A stretch of DNA of 49,264 bases, from the NCBI GenBank assembly GCA_045660265.1, contig JAZRDM010000014.1, positions 1-49,264 of the forward strand, in the 5' to 3' direction. Positions 24,177 through 33,812 of the stretch are shown here, one piece after another (position 1 is the stretch's first letter; each line of letters begins with the position of its first letter). Both the position numbers and the translations under genes were made by a program. The notes beneath the pieces were generated by a model that worked only from the letters and a program-made list of their open reading frames with translations, was not told where the DNA came from and searched no databases. This DNA comes from Scatosoma sp045660265. Its GTDB lineage: Bacteria > Bacillota > Clostridia > Christensenellales > Borkfalkiaceae.

Positions 24177-25403
24177 ATGAAGGCAGAAGAACTTATTAAA
24201 CAAAGCGAAGTCGCATTGGCCTCGCAGTTTGCAATCGCAGACGAAATTAGTGAATTTAACCAAGAAAAAGTGCTTAAAGCATTTAATAATCATTCCCTTG
24301 CGTTGCGCCATTTTAACCCGTCTACGGGCTATGGCTATGGGGATGAAGGACGTTTTGTGCTTGGCGACGTGTTTGCGGAATCGCTTGGCGCGGAAGCGGG
24401 TATTGTTTCGCCTGCTATTTTAAGCGGTACGCACGCGTTGACAGTGGCGCTTTTCGGCGTGTTACGCACGGGCGACAGCGTTTTATGCGTGTCGGGTATG
24501 CCGTACGATACGTTGCGCGGCGTAATTTATGGCGATGGGAACGGCTCGTTGAAAGATTTTGGTATTTCTTTTGACTATACGGAATTGACGGACGAAGGGA
24601 AATTTGATGAAACCGCCGTTAAAAATGCCGTTGAAAAGCTGGGTGCAAGCTTGAAAATGATTTATATTCAACGCTCGCGCGGGTATGAACTTCGCGATGC
24701 GTTTACGGTGGCGGAAATCGGCGATATGTGCAATTTTGTCCGTGAGCTCGGTTTCAACGGTTGCATTTTCGTGGATAATTGCTACGGCGAATTTGTAGAA
24801 AAACAAGAACCCTGCGACGTCGGCGCGGACGTGGCGGTTGGTTCGCTGATCAAAAATCCCGGCGGCGGTATTGCGCCTACGGGCGGCTATATCGTTGGCA
24901 AGGAAAAGTATATCGACTTGATCGGCAGAAGATTAACCGCGCCGTCTATCGGCAACGAAGTCGGGTCTTATGCATACGGTTGGCGTTTGTTCTATCAAGG
25001 CTTGTTTATGGCGCCGCATACGGTAAATCAAGCGATGAAAGGCAGTTTCTTAATCGGTAAATGTATGGAAACGCTCGGTTATGAAAACTTCCCTAAACTG
25101 GATAAAACGCCTTCGGATATTACGCGTGCAATCCGTTTCAATACCGCAAAAGAGCTTTGTGATTTTATTCAATCGGTGCAGGAAGCTTCGCCCGTCGACA
25201 GCTTTGTTACCCTTGAGCCTTGGGATATGCCCGGCTATGACAGCAAGGTAATTATGGCGGCTGGTTGCTTCGTGGAAGGGGCTTCCATCGAGCTTTCCGC
25301 CGACGCACCCGTAAAAGAGCCGTACACGGCGTATTTTCAGGGCGGTTTAACGTACGAGCATTGTAAATATGCTTTAAAAAAGATATTGGCAAAGCTTATA
25401 TAA
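24177..25403 (+). CDS. PLP-dependent gamma-lyase-like protein (PF06838, YnbB type)
   Basis: 408 residues of a fold type I PLP enzyme. FNPSTGYGYGDEGR and SGTHALTVALFG mark the N-terminal half; the cofactor Lys is in GSLIKNPGGGIAPTGGYI near residue 228. This belongs to the group annotated as methionine gamma-lyase or aluminium resistance protein, whose natural reaction is not settled. In Bacillota it is usually found near miaA, as here. A GAGAG site precedes the ATG. It ends the cluster at a strong terminator. Confidence 0.88.
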   Translation: MKAEELIKQSEVALASQFAIADEISEFNQEKVLKAFNNHSLALRHFNPSTGYGYGDEGRFVLGDVFAESLGAEAGIVSPAILSGTHALTVALFGVLRTGDSVLCVSGMPYDTLRGVIYGDGNGSLKDFGISFDYTELTDEGKFDETAVKNAVEKLGASLKMIYIQRSRGYELRDAFTVAEIGDMCNFVRELGFNGCIFVDNCYGEFVEKQEPCDVGADVAVGSLIKNPGGGIAPTGGYIVGKEKYIDLIGRRLTAPSIGNEVGSYAYGWRLFYQGLFMAPHTVNQAMKGSFLIGKCMETLGYENFPKLDKTPSDITRAIRFNTAKELCDFIQSVQEASPVDSFVTLEPWDMPGYDSKVIMAAGCFVEGASIELSADAPVKEPYTAYFQGGLTYEHCKYALKKILAKLI

Positions 25404-25411
25404 TCAACTCT

Positions 25412-25464
25412 ACGGAGCATAGAGAAGCAAAAGGCAAATTTCTACGCTCCGTGTGTGTTTTTTT
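25412..25464 (+). terminator. Intrinsic terminator after the PLP-enzyme gene
   Basis: ACGGAGC and an imperfect TAGAGA arm pair with TTTCTA and GCTCCGT, followed by GTGTGT and an eight-base T run. Confidence 0.75.
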
Positions 25465-25502
25465 CTAAAAAATCTTGCTATTATGTTTATAGGAGGCGCA
25501 AG

Positions 25503-26153
25503 ATGGACCAAATAACAACGGGGAAATTTATTGCTGAACGCCGCAAAGCGCTTGGACTTACGCAGCGTGAGTTGGCGGACAAATTAAATATCAGCGACAA
25601 AACGGTTTCTAAATGGGAACGAGGGGGCGGGCTGCCCGAAGTTTCCTTGATGTTACCGCTTTGTAAAGAGTTGGATATTTCCGTAAACGAGTTGTTATCG
25701 GGAAAAATATTGAGCGCCGCCGAATATAAACAAAATGCGGAGGAACATATTTTGAGTTTAATTCAGGAAGAAAGAGCAAAAACCAAATTTCAAACGATTA
25801 TCGCGGTGATTGTTGCGGTGATTACCTTGCTTGCAGGGCTTACCTTGATGTGTTTAGCGAGTTATATGGAAATGCAAACGATTTATCGTGTTTTACTCAT
25901 TGTGGGTGGCTGTCTTGTAATGTTTACGGGCATAGGTGTAGCTATCGCGTTAGAGATTACCTGCGGTGCGTTTGAGTGTCGGAAATGCAAACACCGTTTT
26001 GTGCCTACTTTGGGCGCGTATTTGTTGGGCGCACATACGGCAACCACGCGTCATCTCAAATGTCCGAAGTGCGGACAAAGAAGCTGGTGTGCGCGTCGTA
26101 TGAGTTTGACAACGAAAGACGACGAAAAGGATGAAAATAATCAGGCTGATTAA
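25503..26153 (+). CDS. XRE-family regulator with membrane segments and a C-terminal zinc ribbon
   Basis: 216 residues from the ATG at 25503, which has a perfect AGGAGG site; the frame extends further upstream but without a site. Residues 5-60 are an XRE/Cro helix-turn-helix (GLTQRELADKLNISDKTVSKWERG). Residues about 95-120 and 125-150 are two hydrophobic segments. The C-terminus has two CxxC pairs (CRKCKHRF and CPKCGQRSW), a zinc ribbon separated by a His/Thr-rich stretch. The arrangement suggests a membrane-associated DNA-binding sensor. No target is visible; it may regulate itself. It is a monocistronic unit flanked by terminators. Confidence 0.8.
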   Translation: MDQITTGKFIAERRKALGLTQRELADKLNISDKTVSKWERGGGLPEVSLMLPLCKELDISVNELLSGKILSAAEYKQNAEEHILSLIQEERAKTKFQTIIAVIVAVITLLAGLTLMCLASYMEMQTIYRVLLIVGGCLVMFTGIGVAIALEITCGAFECRKCKHRFVPTLGAYLLGAHTATTRHLKCPKCGQRSWCARRMSLTTKDDEKDENNQAD

Positions 26154-26159
26154 GTGAAA

Positions 26160-26191
26160 ACGGCTCTCGTTTCCGAGAGCCGTTCATTTTT
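26160..26191. terminator. Bidirectional terminator between the XRE gene and ung
   Basis: ACGGCTCTCG pairs perfectly with CGAGAGCCGT around TTTC; a T-rich tail lies on the plus side and TTTTCAC on the minus side. Confidence 0.8.
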
Positions 26192-26197
26192 TATCGT

Positions 26198-26866
26198 TTA
26201 TTTCGTCAAATCCCAGTCAATGGGCGGTAAGTTGTGGCTTTGTAAATAGTCGTTCGTTTTCGAGAAGTGCTTGCAACCGAAAAATCCGTTGTAAGCGGAT
26301 AAAGGGGAAGGGTGCGCGCATTCCAAAATTAAGTGCTTTGAGGTGTCGATTAAAGGCTTTTTACTGCGTGCGTTACCGCCCCAAAGAATAAACACAACGT
26401 GCTCTTTTTGCTCGGATATCAGGTTAATTACGCTGTCCGTAAACCAAGCCCAACCGCATTTAGAGTGGGAATTTGCTTGATGTTCACGCACGGAAAGGGA
26501 AGTATTCATAAGCAATACGCCTTCCTTTGCCCACTTGGTCAAATTTCCGCTTTTCGGCGCGTCACAACCGACGTCCGCTTTCAGTTCCTTAAAGATATTT
26601 TCCAGGGATGGCGGTTTTTGAATGCCGTCTTGCACGGAAAAGCAAAGTCCGTGCGCTTGACCTACGTTGTGGTAGGGGTCTTGTCCTAAAATAACGACGC
26701 GTAAATTGTCAAATTGCGTATATTTAAAGCAATTATATAAGTCGTACATATCAGGATAGATGGTATGGTTGCGGTATTCTTCAATTAAAAAGGAACGGAT
26801 TTTTTTATATCGTTCGTCGGCAAAGAGTGGGGCAAGCCGTTCGTTCCAGTCGCCTAAATCAATCAT
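26198..26866 (-). CDS. ung: Uracil-DNA glycosylase, family 1
   Basis: 222 residues. It carries the catalytic water-activating motif GQDPYHNVGQAHGLCFSV (Asp near residue 62), the NTSLSVREHQANSH stretch and the C-terminal HPSPLSAYNGFFG loop that inserts into DNA. It excises uracil arising from cytosine deamination or misincorporation. The ribosome binding site is CGAGGT. It starts 15 bases after the stop of mtnN on the same strand, so the two form an operon. Confidence 0.97.
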   Translation of the reverse strand: MIDLGDWNERLAPLFADERYKKIRSFLIEEYRNHTIYPDMYDLYNCFKYTQFDNLRVVILGQDPYHNVGQAHGLCFSVQDGIQKPPSLENIFKELKADVGCDAPKSGNLTKWAKEGVLLMNTSLSVREHQANSHSKCGWAWFTDSVINLISEQKEHVVFILWGGNARSKKPLIDTSKHLILECAHPSPLSAYNGFFGCKHFSKTNDYLQSHNLPPIDWDLTK

Positions 26867-26881
26867 TTTAACCTCGGTACA

Positions 26882-27538
26882 TTATAAATGTTCAAAAATC
26901 GTGGGTAAAAGTGCTTTTAAGTTTGCCAAAGCCTTATCTTTATTTACCAAATATTGTTCCGTCGTGCTGCCGCTGCCTGCTACGTCGGAGATGGCTTTTA
27001 TTGAATATACGGGAAGCTGCGCCGCGTACGCGGTTTGCACAATGGCACCGCCTTCCATATCGCGGATATCCGCGTGCAGTTCTTGGGTTAAAAGCTTGTA
27101 ATCGTCGGCGGAATCATTAAAACGATCGGCGGTTGCCAACTTCTTTTTAGGAAAGTCGAGGGGGAGCGTGTTAAGGCTTAAATAAGGCTCTTCGTATTCG
27201 TTTAACGTGCCGATGGGGGTTCCGTTTAATTGTGCTAAATCAAAATCGAATTGTGTAGCGGCGGAAATTTGATTCACCGAACAGAGTGCTGTTTGCGGAT
27301 TCAAACTGCCGGCAACGCCGAAGTTAAGCAAAGACTTTGCGTCGAACTTGCTGATTAAAATTTGCGCGCCCAAAGCCGCGTTTACCTTGCCCACGCCGCA
27401 AACACATACGGCAACTTCTTTTCCGTATGCCATACCAACGTGGATTTTTTTGCCGCTTACCGTAAGCGAACGGGAAATTTGCATTTCATCTAAAAGAATA
27501 TCCGCTTCGCTTTGCATAGCGATTACTGCACCAATCAT
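26882..27538 (-). CDS. mtnN: 5'-methylthioadenosine/S-adenosylhomocysteine nucleosidase
   Basis: 218 residues of the PNP/MTAN fold. AMQSEAD carries the catalytic Glu near residue 12, CGVGKVNAA and NFGVAGSL bind ribose and base, and DMEGGAIVQTAY with AISD holds the second acidic pair. It cleaves adenine from MTA, SAH and 5'-deoxyadenosine. The last is a product of radical-SAM enzymes such as MiaB and NrdG in this window. AGGAGA precedes the ATG. It is first in a two-gene operon with ung. Confidence 0.93.
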   Translation of the reverse strand: MIGAVIAMQSEADILLDEMQISRSLTVSGKKIHVGMAYGKEVAVCVCGVGKVNAALGAQILISKFDAKSLLNFGVAGSLNPQTALCSVNQISAATQFDFDLAQLNGTPIGTLNEYEEPYLSLNTLPLDFPKKKLATADRFNDSADDYKLLTQELHADIRDMEGGAIVQTAYAAQLPVYSIKAISDVAGSGSTTEQYLVNKDKALANLKALLPTIFEHL

Positions 27539-27568
27539 TTTTCAATTCTCCTGTTTCTCGTGTTTTTC

Positions 27569-27597
27569 TTGCTATTCGTTGAAATTTATGCTATAAT
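27569..27597 (+). promoter_or_regulatory. Promoter of the C_GCAxxG_C_C family gene
   Basis: TTGCTA (27569-27574), 17 bases, TATAAT (27592-27597); 58 bases before the start. It lies between divergent genes. Confidence 0.6.
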
Positions 27598-27655
27598 AAG
27601 ACGCAACAAATAGCTTATCCGTTTAACAGTGATATTATAACACGGAGGGAATAAA

Positions 27656-28117
27656 ATGTCAAGGGCAGAAAGAGCAAAAGAATTATTTGGGCAGGGATAT
27701 GCCTGTTCGCAAGCGGTGGCGATGGCGTTTTGCGACCTTTTCAACGTAAGTGAAAAGGAAATTGCTAAATTGACCTTACCGTTTGGCGGTGGGCTTGGGC
27801 GGTTGCGTTTAACCTGCGGAGCCGTAAGTGGCGTGGCAGTCGTTGTCGGCTTGTTGTTTGCGGATGCGGAAAATTCCCCTGAAAATAAAAGAAAAATCTA
27901 TGCAATTACGCAAGAACTTGCCGAAAGGTTTAAGGCGGAAAACGGCAGTTTGATTTGCGCGGATTTGCTTGCGGGTGCAAATTTACAAGTAACGGTCGGA
28001 GGGGAAGCGGAAGCGCGTACCGACGCGTATTATAAAAAACGTCCGTGTGCGGATATTGTCTATTCCGCCGCGCGAATTTTAGAAGAATATATACACGAAA
28101 AAGGGATTCTCGCATAA
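27656..28117 (+). CDS. C_GCAxxG_C_C family cysteine-motif protein
   Basis: 153 residues. The cysteine pattern that defines this family is present: CSQAV near residue 16, GGG-x-GRLRLTCGAVSG near 43-56, a Cys before ADLL near residue 102, and RPCADIV near residue 131. The family is thought to be redox active or metal binding, but its function is unsettled. No signal peptide is seen. A strong ACGGAGGG site precedes the ATG. It is a single-gene unit with its own promoter and terminator. Confidence 0.85.
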   Translation: MSRAERAKELFGQGYACSQAVAMAFCDLFNVSEKEIAKLTLPFGGGLGRLRLTCGAVSGVAVVVGLLFADAENSPENKRKIYAITQELAERFKAENGSLICADLLAGANLQVTVGGEAEARTDAYYKKRPCADIVYSAARILEEYIHEKGILA

Positions 28118-28120
28118 GAA

Positions 28121-28150
28121 AAACGCAGGGGTATACCCTGCGTTTCGTTT
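28121..28150. terminator. Bidirectional terminator between convergent genes
   Basis: AAACGCAGGG pairs with CCCTGCGTTT around GTATA, with A-rich and T-rich flanks. Confidence 0.8.
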
Positions 28151-28161
28151 TATCACAATTT

Positions 28162-29277
28162 TTATTTATTGCTCTTGGAAACATTGAAGTAATATTCAAC
28201 CACGTCGCCGTCCTGCATTACGTATTCCTTACCTTCGCTACGCACCTTGCCTTCCGCTTTTGCGGCGGGGATAGAGCCAAGCGTAACAAGAATTTCCCAG
28301 TTTACAACGTCGGCACGGATAAACCCTTTTTCAAAGTCGGTATGGATTTTACCAGCCGCTTGCGGCGCTTTCGTGCCTTTGGTAATCGTCCAAGCGCGGG
28401 TTTCCTTGTCGCCTGCGGTCAAATAAGAAATCAAACCAAGCAAAGCGTAGGATTTTTTGATAAGACGGTCAAGACCGCTTTCGCCCAAACCGAATTCTTC
28501 CATAAACAAGGCTTTGTCTTCGTCGTCCATTTGCGAAAGCTCTTCTTCCGTCTTTGCGCAAATCACTAAAACTTCCGCGCCTTCATTTGCGGCGAATTCT
28601 TTTACTTTCACAACGAAGGGAAGCGTATCTTCGTCCTTGCCCATATCGTCTTCCTTAATATTAGCCGCGTAAATTACGGGCTTTTTCGTTAAAAGGAAGC
28701 AGTTTTTCATAAATTCTTCTTCCGCATCGGTGAGGGGGAAGTTGCGTGCGGGCTTTTCGCTTTCTAAAAATGCATACAATCTTTCAAGGAAAGCGTATTC
28801 TTCTACGGCTTTTTTATCCGAACCGCCGCGCGCCTGCACCTTAACCTTGTTCATACGGTTTTGTACGGCTTCCATATCCGACATAATAAGTTCGAGGTTG
28901 ATGGTTTCTATGTCGGTTACGGGGTCAATTTTATCGTCTACGTGCGTAATATTTGTGTCTTCAAAGCAACGAACTACGTGCACGATAGCGTCTACTTCGC
29001 GGATATGCGAAAGGAACTTATTGCCCAAGCCTTCGCCGCGGGACGCGCCTTTTACAAGCCCTGCAATGTCTACGAATTCAATGACGGCAGGGGTAATTTT
29101 TTTACTGTTATACAATGCGGCAAGCTTATCTAATCTTTCGTCGGGAACAGCAACAACGCCTACGTTGGGCTCAATCGTGCAGAAAGGGTAGTTTGCACAT
29201 TCAGCGCCTGCGTGCGTGATTGCATTGAAAAGAGTGGATTTGCCTACGTTGGGAAGACCAACAACACCAAGTTTCAT
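28162..29277 (-). CDS. ychF: Redox-regulated ATPase YchF (Obg family)
   Basis: 371 residues. G1 is GLPNVGKSTLFNA and switch regions include ANYPFCTIEPNVG and VDIAGLVKGASRGEGLGNKFL. The usual NKxD guanine-specificity motif is changed (YAANIKEDD), as in all YchF, which prefer ATP. A helical insert is followed by a C-terminal TGS-type domain (AWTITKGTKAPQAAG, IHTDFEKGFIRADV). It binds ribosomes and affects translation and stress responses. Confidence 0.96.
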   Translation of the reverse strand: MKLGVVGLPNVGKSTLFNAITHAGAECANYPFCTIEPNVGVVAVPDERLDKLAALYNSKKITPAVIEFVDIAGLVKGASRGEGLGNKFLSHIREVDAIVHVVRCFEDTNITHVDDKIDPVTDIETINLELIMSDMEAVQNRMNKVKVQARGGSDKKAVEEYAFLERLYAFLESEKPARNFPLTDAEEEFMKNCFLLTKKPVIYAANIKEDDMGKDEDTLPFVVKVKEFAANEGAEVLVICAKTEEELSQMDDEDKALFMEEFGLGESGLDRLIKKSYALLGLISYLTAGDKETRAWTITKGTKAPQAAGKIHTDFEKGFIRADVVNWEILVTLGSIPAAKAEGKVRSEGKEYVMQDGDVVEYYFNVSKSNK

Positions 29278-29368
29278 AGATTTTCATCCTTTTAAATCAA
29301 TTTTCTGCTATATTATAATACAAAATTGAAATTTTAGCAAATTAAACGCGCCCTATTTAGAAAAATAC

Positions 29369-29397
29369 TTGCTCAAATTAAAAAAATATGCTATATT
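29369..29397 (+). promoter_or_regulatory. Promoter of argS
   Basis: TTGCTC (29369-29374), 17 bases, TATATT (29392-29397); transcription would start about 27 bases before the ATG. Confidence 0.6.
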
Positions 29398-29430
29398 ATA
29401 TAGGATAAAAGAAAACATATAGGTGTTTGT

Positions 29431-31134
29431 ATGGATTATAAGAAATATATTGCCGATTTAATTGATATCGACGGCGTTACCAAAGAAGAACTTTACGACT
29501 TGATTGCCCTTCCTCCTAACACGGAAATGGGGGATTATGCATTGCCTTGCTTTAAATTTGCAAAGATTATGCGCAAAAGCCCCGTTATGATTGCGGAGGA
29601 GTTAAAAAATAGTATTATGTCAGACAAAATACCTGCGTCTGACAAAGTAATCAGCGAAGTTACTGCAATCAACGGTTACCTTAACTTTAAGGTAAATAAA
29701 GGGGATTTGGTGCGTTCTACGCTTGATAGAATACTTAAAGAAAAGGAAAAATTCGGCGCTTCCAACGAAGGGAACGGCAAAACCGTTTGCATTGACTATT
29801 CTTCTATCAATATTGCAAAGCCCTTTCATATAGGGCATTTGTCTACCACCGTTTTAGGCGGTGCGCTTTACCGTATTTATAATTATTTAGGCTATAAGGC
29901 GGTGGGCATCAACCATTTAGGCGACTACGGTACGCAATTTGGTAAGTTGATTTCCGCATATAAGCGCTGGGGCGTTAGAGAGGAAATTGAAAAGGGTGGT
30001 ATCCGCGCATTAAACGAATTGTACGTAAAATTCCACCAAGAAGCGGAAATTCATCCCGAATATGACGACGAGGCACGCGCTTACTTCAAAAAAATTGAGC
30101 AAGGCGACGAAGAATGTTTGGCGCTTTTCCATTGGTTTAAGGAATTGACCTTGAAAGACGTGCAAAAAATCTATGATATGCTCGATATTCATTTTGATTC
30201 GTATGCAGGGGAAAGCTTCTTTGCGGATAAGATGCAACCTATTGTGGACGAGCTCCGCGAAAAGGGTTTGCTTGTAGAAAGCCGCGGTGCGCAAGTGGTG
30301 GATTTGGAAGAATACGGTATGGCACCGTGTATGATTTTGAAATCGGACGGTACCTCTTTGTATGCAACCCGCGATATGGCGGCTGCAACCTATCGCAAGG
30401 CGACCTATGATTTCTATAAATGCTTATACGTCGTTGCTTATCAGCAAAATCTGCACTTCAAGCAATTCTTCAAGGCACTTGAATTGATGGGCAAGGATTG
30501 GGCGAAAGATTTGGTACACGTAGCTTACGGTATGGTGTCTTTGGAAGAAGGTACGATGTCCACCCGAAAGGGCAACGTCGTATTCTTGGAAGACGTAATC
30601 AATAAATGCATCGAAAAAGCGTATACAATTCTTGCGGAAAAGAATCCTGATTTGGAAAACAAAGAGGACGTGGCGCAAAAGGTTGGCGTTGGCGCGGTAA
30701 TTTTTGGTGCGTTATATAACAGTAAAATCAAGGACATTGTATTCTCGTACGATAAAGTCTTGAATTTTGACGGCGAAACCAGCGTTTACGTGCAGTATAC
30801 CTGCGCCCGCGCAAATTCCGTTATTCAAAAAGGCGGCGTGCCTACGGAATATACCATTCCCGAACTCACGGCAGAAGAAATCGAGCTTGTCAAAGCGTTG
30901 GCAACCTTCCCCGAAACGGTGCAAAACGCGGCGGAAAAATACGAGCCTTCGTTTATTGCCCGCTTTGCAGTGGACGTATCGCAAAAATTCAACAAATTCT
31001 ACTTCAACTGCAAGATTTTAGCGGCGGAAACCGAAGAAGTGAAAAATTTCCGCTTGGCATTAACGCAAGCAACCTTGCAAGCTTTACAAAACGCTTTTGG
31101 ACTTTTGGGCATCGGCATCCCCGACAAAATGTAA
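29431..31134 (+). CDS. argS: Arginyl-tRNA synthetase
   Basis: 567 residues, class I. It has the N-terminal tRNA-binding Add-1 domain, HIGH as FHIGHL at about 132-137, the GINHLGDYGTQFGKL segment specific to ArgRS, and a KMSKS-equivalent MSTRKGNV near residue 377. The C-terminal anticodon-binding helical domain contains EPSFIARFAVDVSQ. It charges tRNA-Arg. The site is AGGTG. It has its own promoter and terminator. Confidence 0.97.
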   Translation: MDYKKYIADLIDIDGVTKEELYDLIALPPNTEMGDYALPCFKFAKIMRKSPVMIAEELKNSIMSDKIPASDKVISEVTAINGYLNFKVNKGDLVRSTLDRILKEKEKFGASNEGNGKTVCIDYSSINIAKPFHIGHLSTTVLGGALYRIYNYLGYKAVGINHLGDYGTQFGKLISAYKRWGVREEIEKGGIRALNELYVKFHQEAEIHPEYDDEARAYFKKIEQGDEECLALFHWFKELTLKDVQKIYDMLDIHFDSYAGESFFADKMQPIVDELREKGLLVESRGAQVVDLEEYGMAPCMILKSDGTSLYATRDMAAATYRKATYDFYKCLYVVAYQQNLHFKQFFKALELMGKDWAKDLVHVAYGMVSLEEGTMSTRKGNVVFLEDVINKCIEKAYTILAEKNPDLENKEDVAQKVGVGAVIFGALYNSKIKDIVFSYDKVLNFDGETSVYVQYTCARANSVIQKGGVPTEYTIPELTAEEIELVKALATFPETVQNAAEKYEPSFIARFAVDVSQKFNKFYFNCKILAAETEEVKNFRLALTQATLQALQNAFGLLGIGIPDKM

Positions 31135-31142
31135 TAAAATTG

Positions 31143-31172
31143 GAACCGAGTTTCTTGCTCGGTTCTTTTTTT
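31143..31172 (+). terminator. Intrinsic terminator after argS
   Basis: GAACCGAG pairs with CTCGGTTC around TTTCTTG, followed by seven Ts. Confidence 0.88.
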
Positions 31173-31274
31173 GTCGAAATTGCTCGAAAAATTCTTGGAA
31201 AAATTTTCTTCAAAACCCTTTCATTTTTCTTTTTTATATGCTATTATTAAATATAGTATCTTGGAGAAAGGTCT

Positions 31275-33659
31275 ATGGCTGATAAAATTTCCTACGAACA
31301 ACTTTTAAAATTGCTCGATACGAAAAAGAGTGGCGATCACGACTGGTTTTTATCTTTATTGGACGATGATAAACAGCGCGCTTACGAGGACGAGCATCTT
31401 GCGGCGGTGTTGCAAATGTTGCGCATCGCCCGTATTCGTACGCAAAAAAATGCCATTAAAGAAATAAAAGAGGAAATCGCTCAACTGGAAAGCGAAGGTG
31501 TAAACGCTGAAAATTACCGTAAAATCCAAGGCTTACTCGCTGAAATTCAAGCCCATCAAGAAAAGATAGAAGCGGTGCGTCCGTTTTTTGAAGAGCCTTA
31601 TTTTGCGCGTATGGATTTAATTGACGACAAAGAGGGGTATAACAGTTACTATATCGGCAAGCGCGGTGACGTCAAGTTGGAAATTCTTGATTGGCGCACG
31701 CCCGTTGCTCGTAGATATTACCAAAAAAGCTGTTCGACCTTTACTTTTGGTGACTATGAATACAAGACGATTTTACGCCGTGCTATTCGCACTAAAAGCG
31801 GAAAAGTCCTCGACTTTAAAAATGAATATCTGTCTTTGAAAGATTATCTTTCCCCCGAAGAAATTGCGGATAGGGACGAGGAAAATATTTTAGACCCCTT
31901 CTTGCGTGAAATCATCAAAAACCGTAAGCAGGAAAGCTCGATAAAAGACATTATCGAAACGATACAAGAACAGCAATACGAAATCATCACTCGCCCCGAA
32001 AAAGGGAACTTTGTCCTGCAAGGTTGCGCGGGTAGTGGTAAAACGATGGTTATGCTGCATCGTTTAAGCTATTTGATGTACAATAACGAGGATATTTTGC
32101 CGCGCGACGTGCTTGTGATTACGCCCAGCAATTCCTTTAATGCATTTATCGACGAGTTGGCGCAAATTTTGGATTTGGAACGAGTGAAAACGGTTACCAT
32201 TTATCAATATTTCCTGCAAGTTTTAAAGAATGAAAAGATAGATATCGAAAGTAAAATTGACCTTGCCCAAAAAGAGGACGAGCGTTATCTTCAATACGTG
32301 TATTCACCGCAGTTTGTGCAGGATGTTCGCAAGAAACAAAACAAGGTCTTCGATAATTTATACGGGCTTTTCACGGGGAGCGAGTGCCAAGATTTTATTG
32401 CCGATATATTAACCAACTGCAAACGGCAAATTACCGCGTACGAAAGCATTAAAAATGCGTCTATGCGGGTGCGTCGTTGTGTTTTAGGGGAAATTAAGGA
32501 ACGGAAAGAGGGCGGCTTGTATTACACCAAGCCTTTCCGTGAACTTATGAATTGTATTTTGGACGTAGACGACTTTTTGGGCGGTACGTTAAAGAGCGAA
32601 AATGCAACGCGCCCCGAGTATTTTTATCGGCAAATGCTGTCCTTTTATAAGAGTGCAGGGTTTGTGGCACGGAACACAGAACGCGTGGTTGCAACGGCTG
32701 CCGAGGATTTAGACGCGTTGCGCGAAGTTCTTGAAAAAGAATTGACGGACTTAATGCGCTTTAAGCAAAAAATCGGCGGGATAGACGTGTATTTATACGC
32801 GGATAGAATTGCTCGCCGCAAGGAATTGCTTGAAGAAGTTGACAAAGTCAAAACAAAGGTTGGCGAAATTGGGGAAGTCAACACCGCATTTGCGGAATTC
32901 TACGCATTCTTACGCGGAGAAAAGAACTTTGCCGATATCGGCGGCAGCGAGAATTTCGTAGATATTGTTCGCTATTTCTATCGCGAAACGGTCAAGAAAT
33001 ATAAGCTGAAATACGGTATGACGGCAAAAGCGATGTATGCTTCCGACGCCTATGCATTGTGCGTGATTTGCGCGGGGATTCGGGATAGGCTTTCGCCTGT
33101 TTATCCGTATATTTTCGTGGACGAAGGTCAGGATATTTCCTTATGCGAATATGATTTATTGCGAAAAATAAACCCGAACGCCTCTTTCAACGTGTTTGGG
33201 GACGTTGATCAAAACGTAACCCCTTGGCGTGGAATTAAGCGATGGGAAGATTTTGAGGGCTTTGAAATTTACCAGTTAAATCAAAATTATCGCAATACCA
33301 ACCAAATCGTTGATTTTGTTTCTTCGTCGCTTGGATTAAATATGCAATCCATCGGTTATGACGGTCCTAATGTTACAAAGATAAAACCGAAAAACATCAG
33401 TGCGTTTTTTAAAGATAAAAACGGGTTGAAAGCAATTATTTGCAGTGAAAAAGCAAAAGCGGAATTTACAAAAAAATCCTACAACGACCTGTCGGCGAAG
33501 GGAAAACTTTCACGCAGTAAAATTAACGTAATGACGGTGTATGAAAGTAAGGGGTTGGAGTTCACTTCCGTTGTGGTTATAGAACGTAATATGAGTGACG
33601 CGGAAAAATATATTGCTTATACTCGCGCGCTTAACGAGCTTGCTGTTTTAGACGAATAA
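31275..33659 (+). CDS. helD: HelD-like superfamily 1 helicase (RNA polymerase recycling factor)
   Basis: 794 residues. The N-terminal long coiled-coil arm (about 1-110) is followed by YIGKRGDVKLEILDWRTPVARRYY, a HelD hallmark. Walker A is QGCAGSGKTMVMLHRLSYL near residue 250 and Walker B is FVDEGQDIS near residue 615. The C-terminal motifs include VYESKGLEFTSVVV and AYTRAL. HelD removes RNA polymerase from stalled or post-termination complexes. Candidate promoter elements TTTCAT and TATTAT with 17-base spacing lie at 31220-31248, and TGGAGAAAGG precedes the ATG. Confidence 0.88.
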   Translation: MADKISYEQLLKLLDTKKSGDHDWFLSLLDDDKQRAYEDEHLAAVLQMLRIARIRTQKNAIKEIKEEIAQLESEGVNAENYRKIQGLLAEIQAHQEKIEAVRPFFEEPYFARMDLIDDKEGYNSYYIGKRGDVKLEILDWRTPVARRYYQKSCSTFTFGDYEYKTILRRAIRTKSGKVLDFKNEYLSLKDYLSPEEIADRDEENILDPFLREIIKNRKQESSIKDIIETIQEQQYEIITRPEKGNFVLQGCAGSGKTMVMLHRLSYLMYNNEDILPRDVLVITPSNSFNAFIDELAQILDLERVKTVTIYQYFLQVLKNEKIDIESKIDLAQKEDERYLQYVYSPQFVQDVRKKQNKVFDNLYGLFTGSECQDFIADILTNCKRQITAYESIKNASMRVRRCVLGEIKERKEGGLYYTKPFRELMNCILDVDDFLGGTLKSENATRPEYFYRQMLSFYKSAGFVARNTERVVATAAEDLDALREVLEKELTDLMRFKQKIGGIDVYLYADRIARRKELLEEVDKVKTKVGEIGEVNTAFAEFYAFLRGEKNFADIGGSENFVDIVRYFYRETVKKYKLKYGMTAKAMYASDAYALCVICAGIRDRLSPVYPYIFVDEGQDISLCEYDLLRKINPNASFNVFGDVDQNVTPWRGIKRWEDFEGFEIYQLNQNYRNTNQIVDFVSSSLGLNMQSIGYDGPNVTKIKPKNISAFFKDKNGLKAIICSEKAKAEFTKKSYNDLSAKGKLSRSKINVMTVYESKGLEFTSVVVIERNMSDAEKYIAYTRALNELAVLDE

Positions 33660-33726
33660 GCCTGCTTTTAGTAGGGGATAATCTAAAAAATACGCAATAA
33701 AAATAGGGAAATTTTATTTCAAACAT

Positions 33727-33755
33727 TTGAAAAAATTGAAAAAAGGTGTTATAAT
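33727..33755 (+). promoter_or_regulatory. Promoter of the parE-parC operon
   Basis: TTGAAA (33727-33732), 17 bases, TATAAT (33750-33755); the leader to the ATG is about 50 nt. Confidence 0.65.
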
Positions 33756-33812
33756 AGCACAATGTGGCGTATTATGGCATAATTTACAAATTGTATAACA
33801 ATAGAGGAAAAA

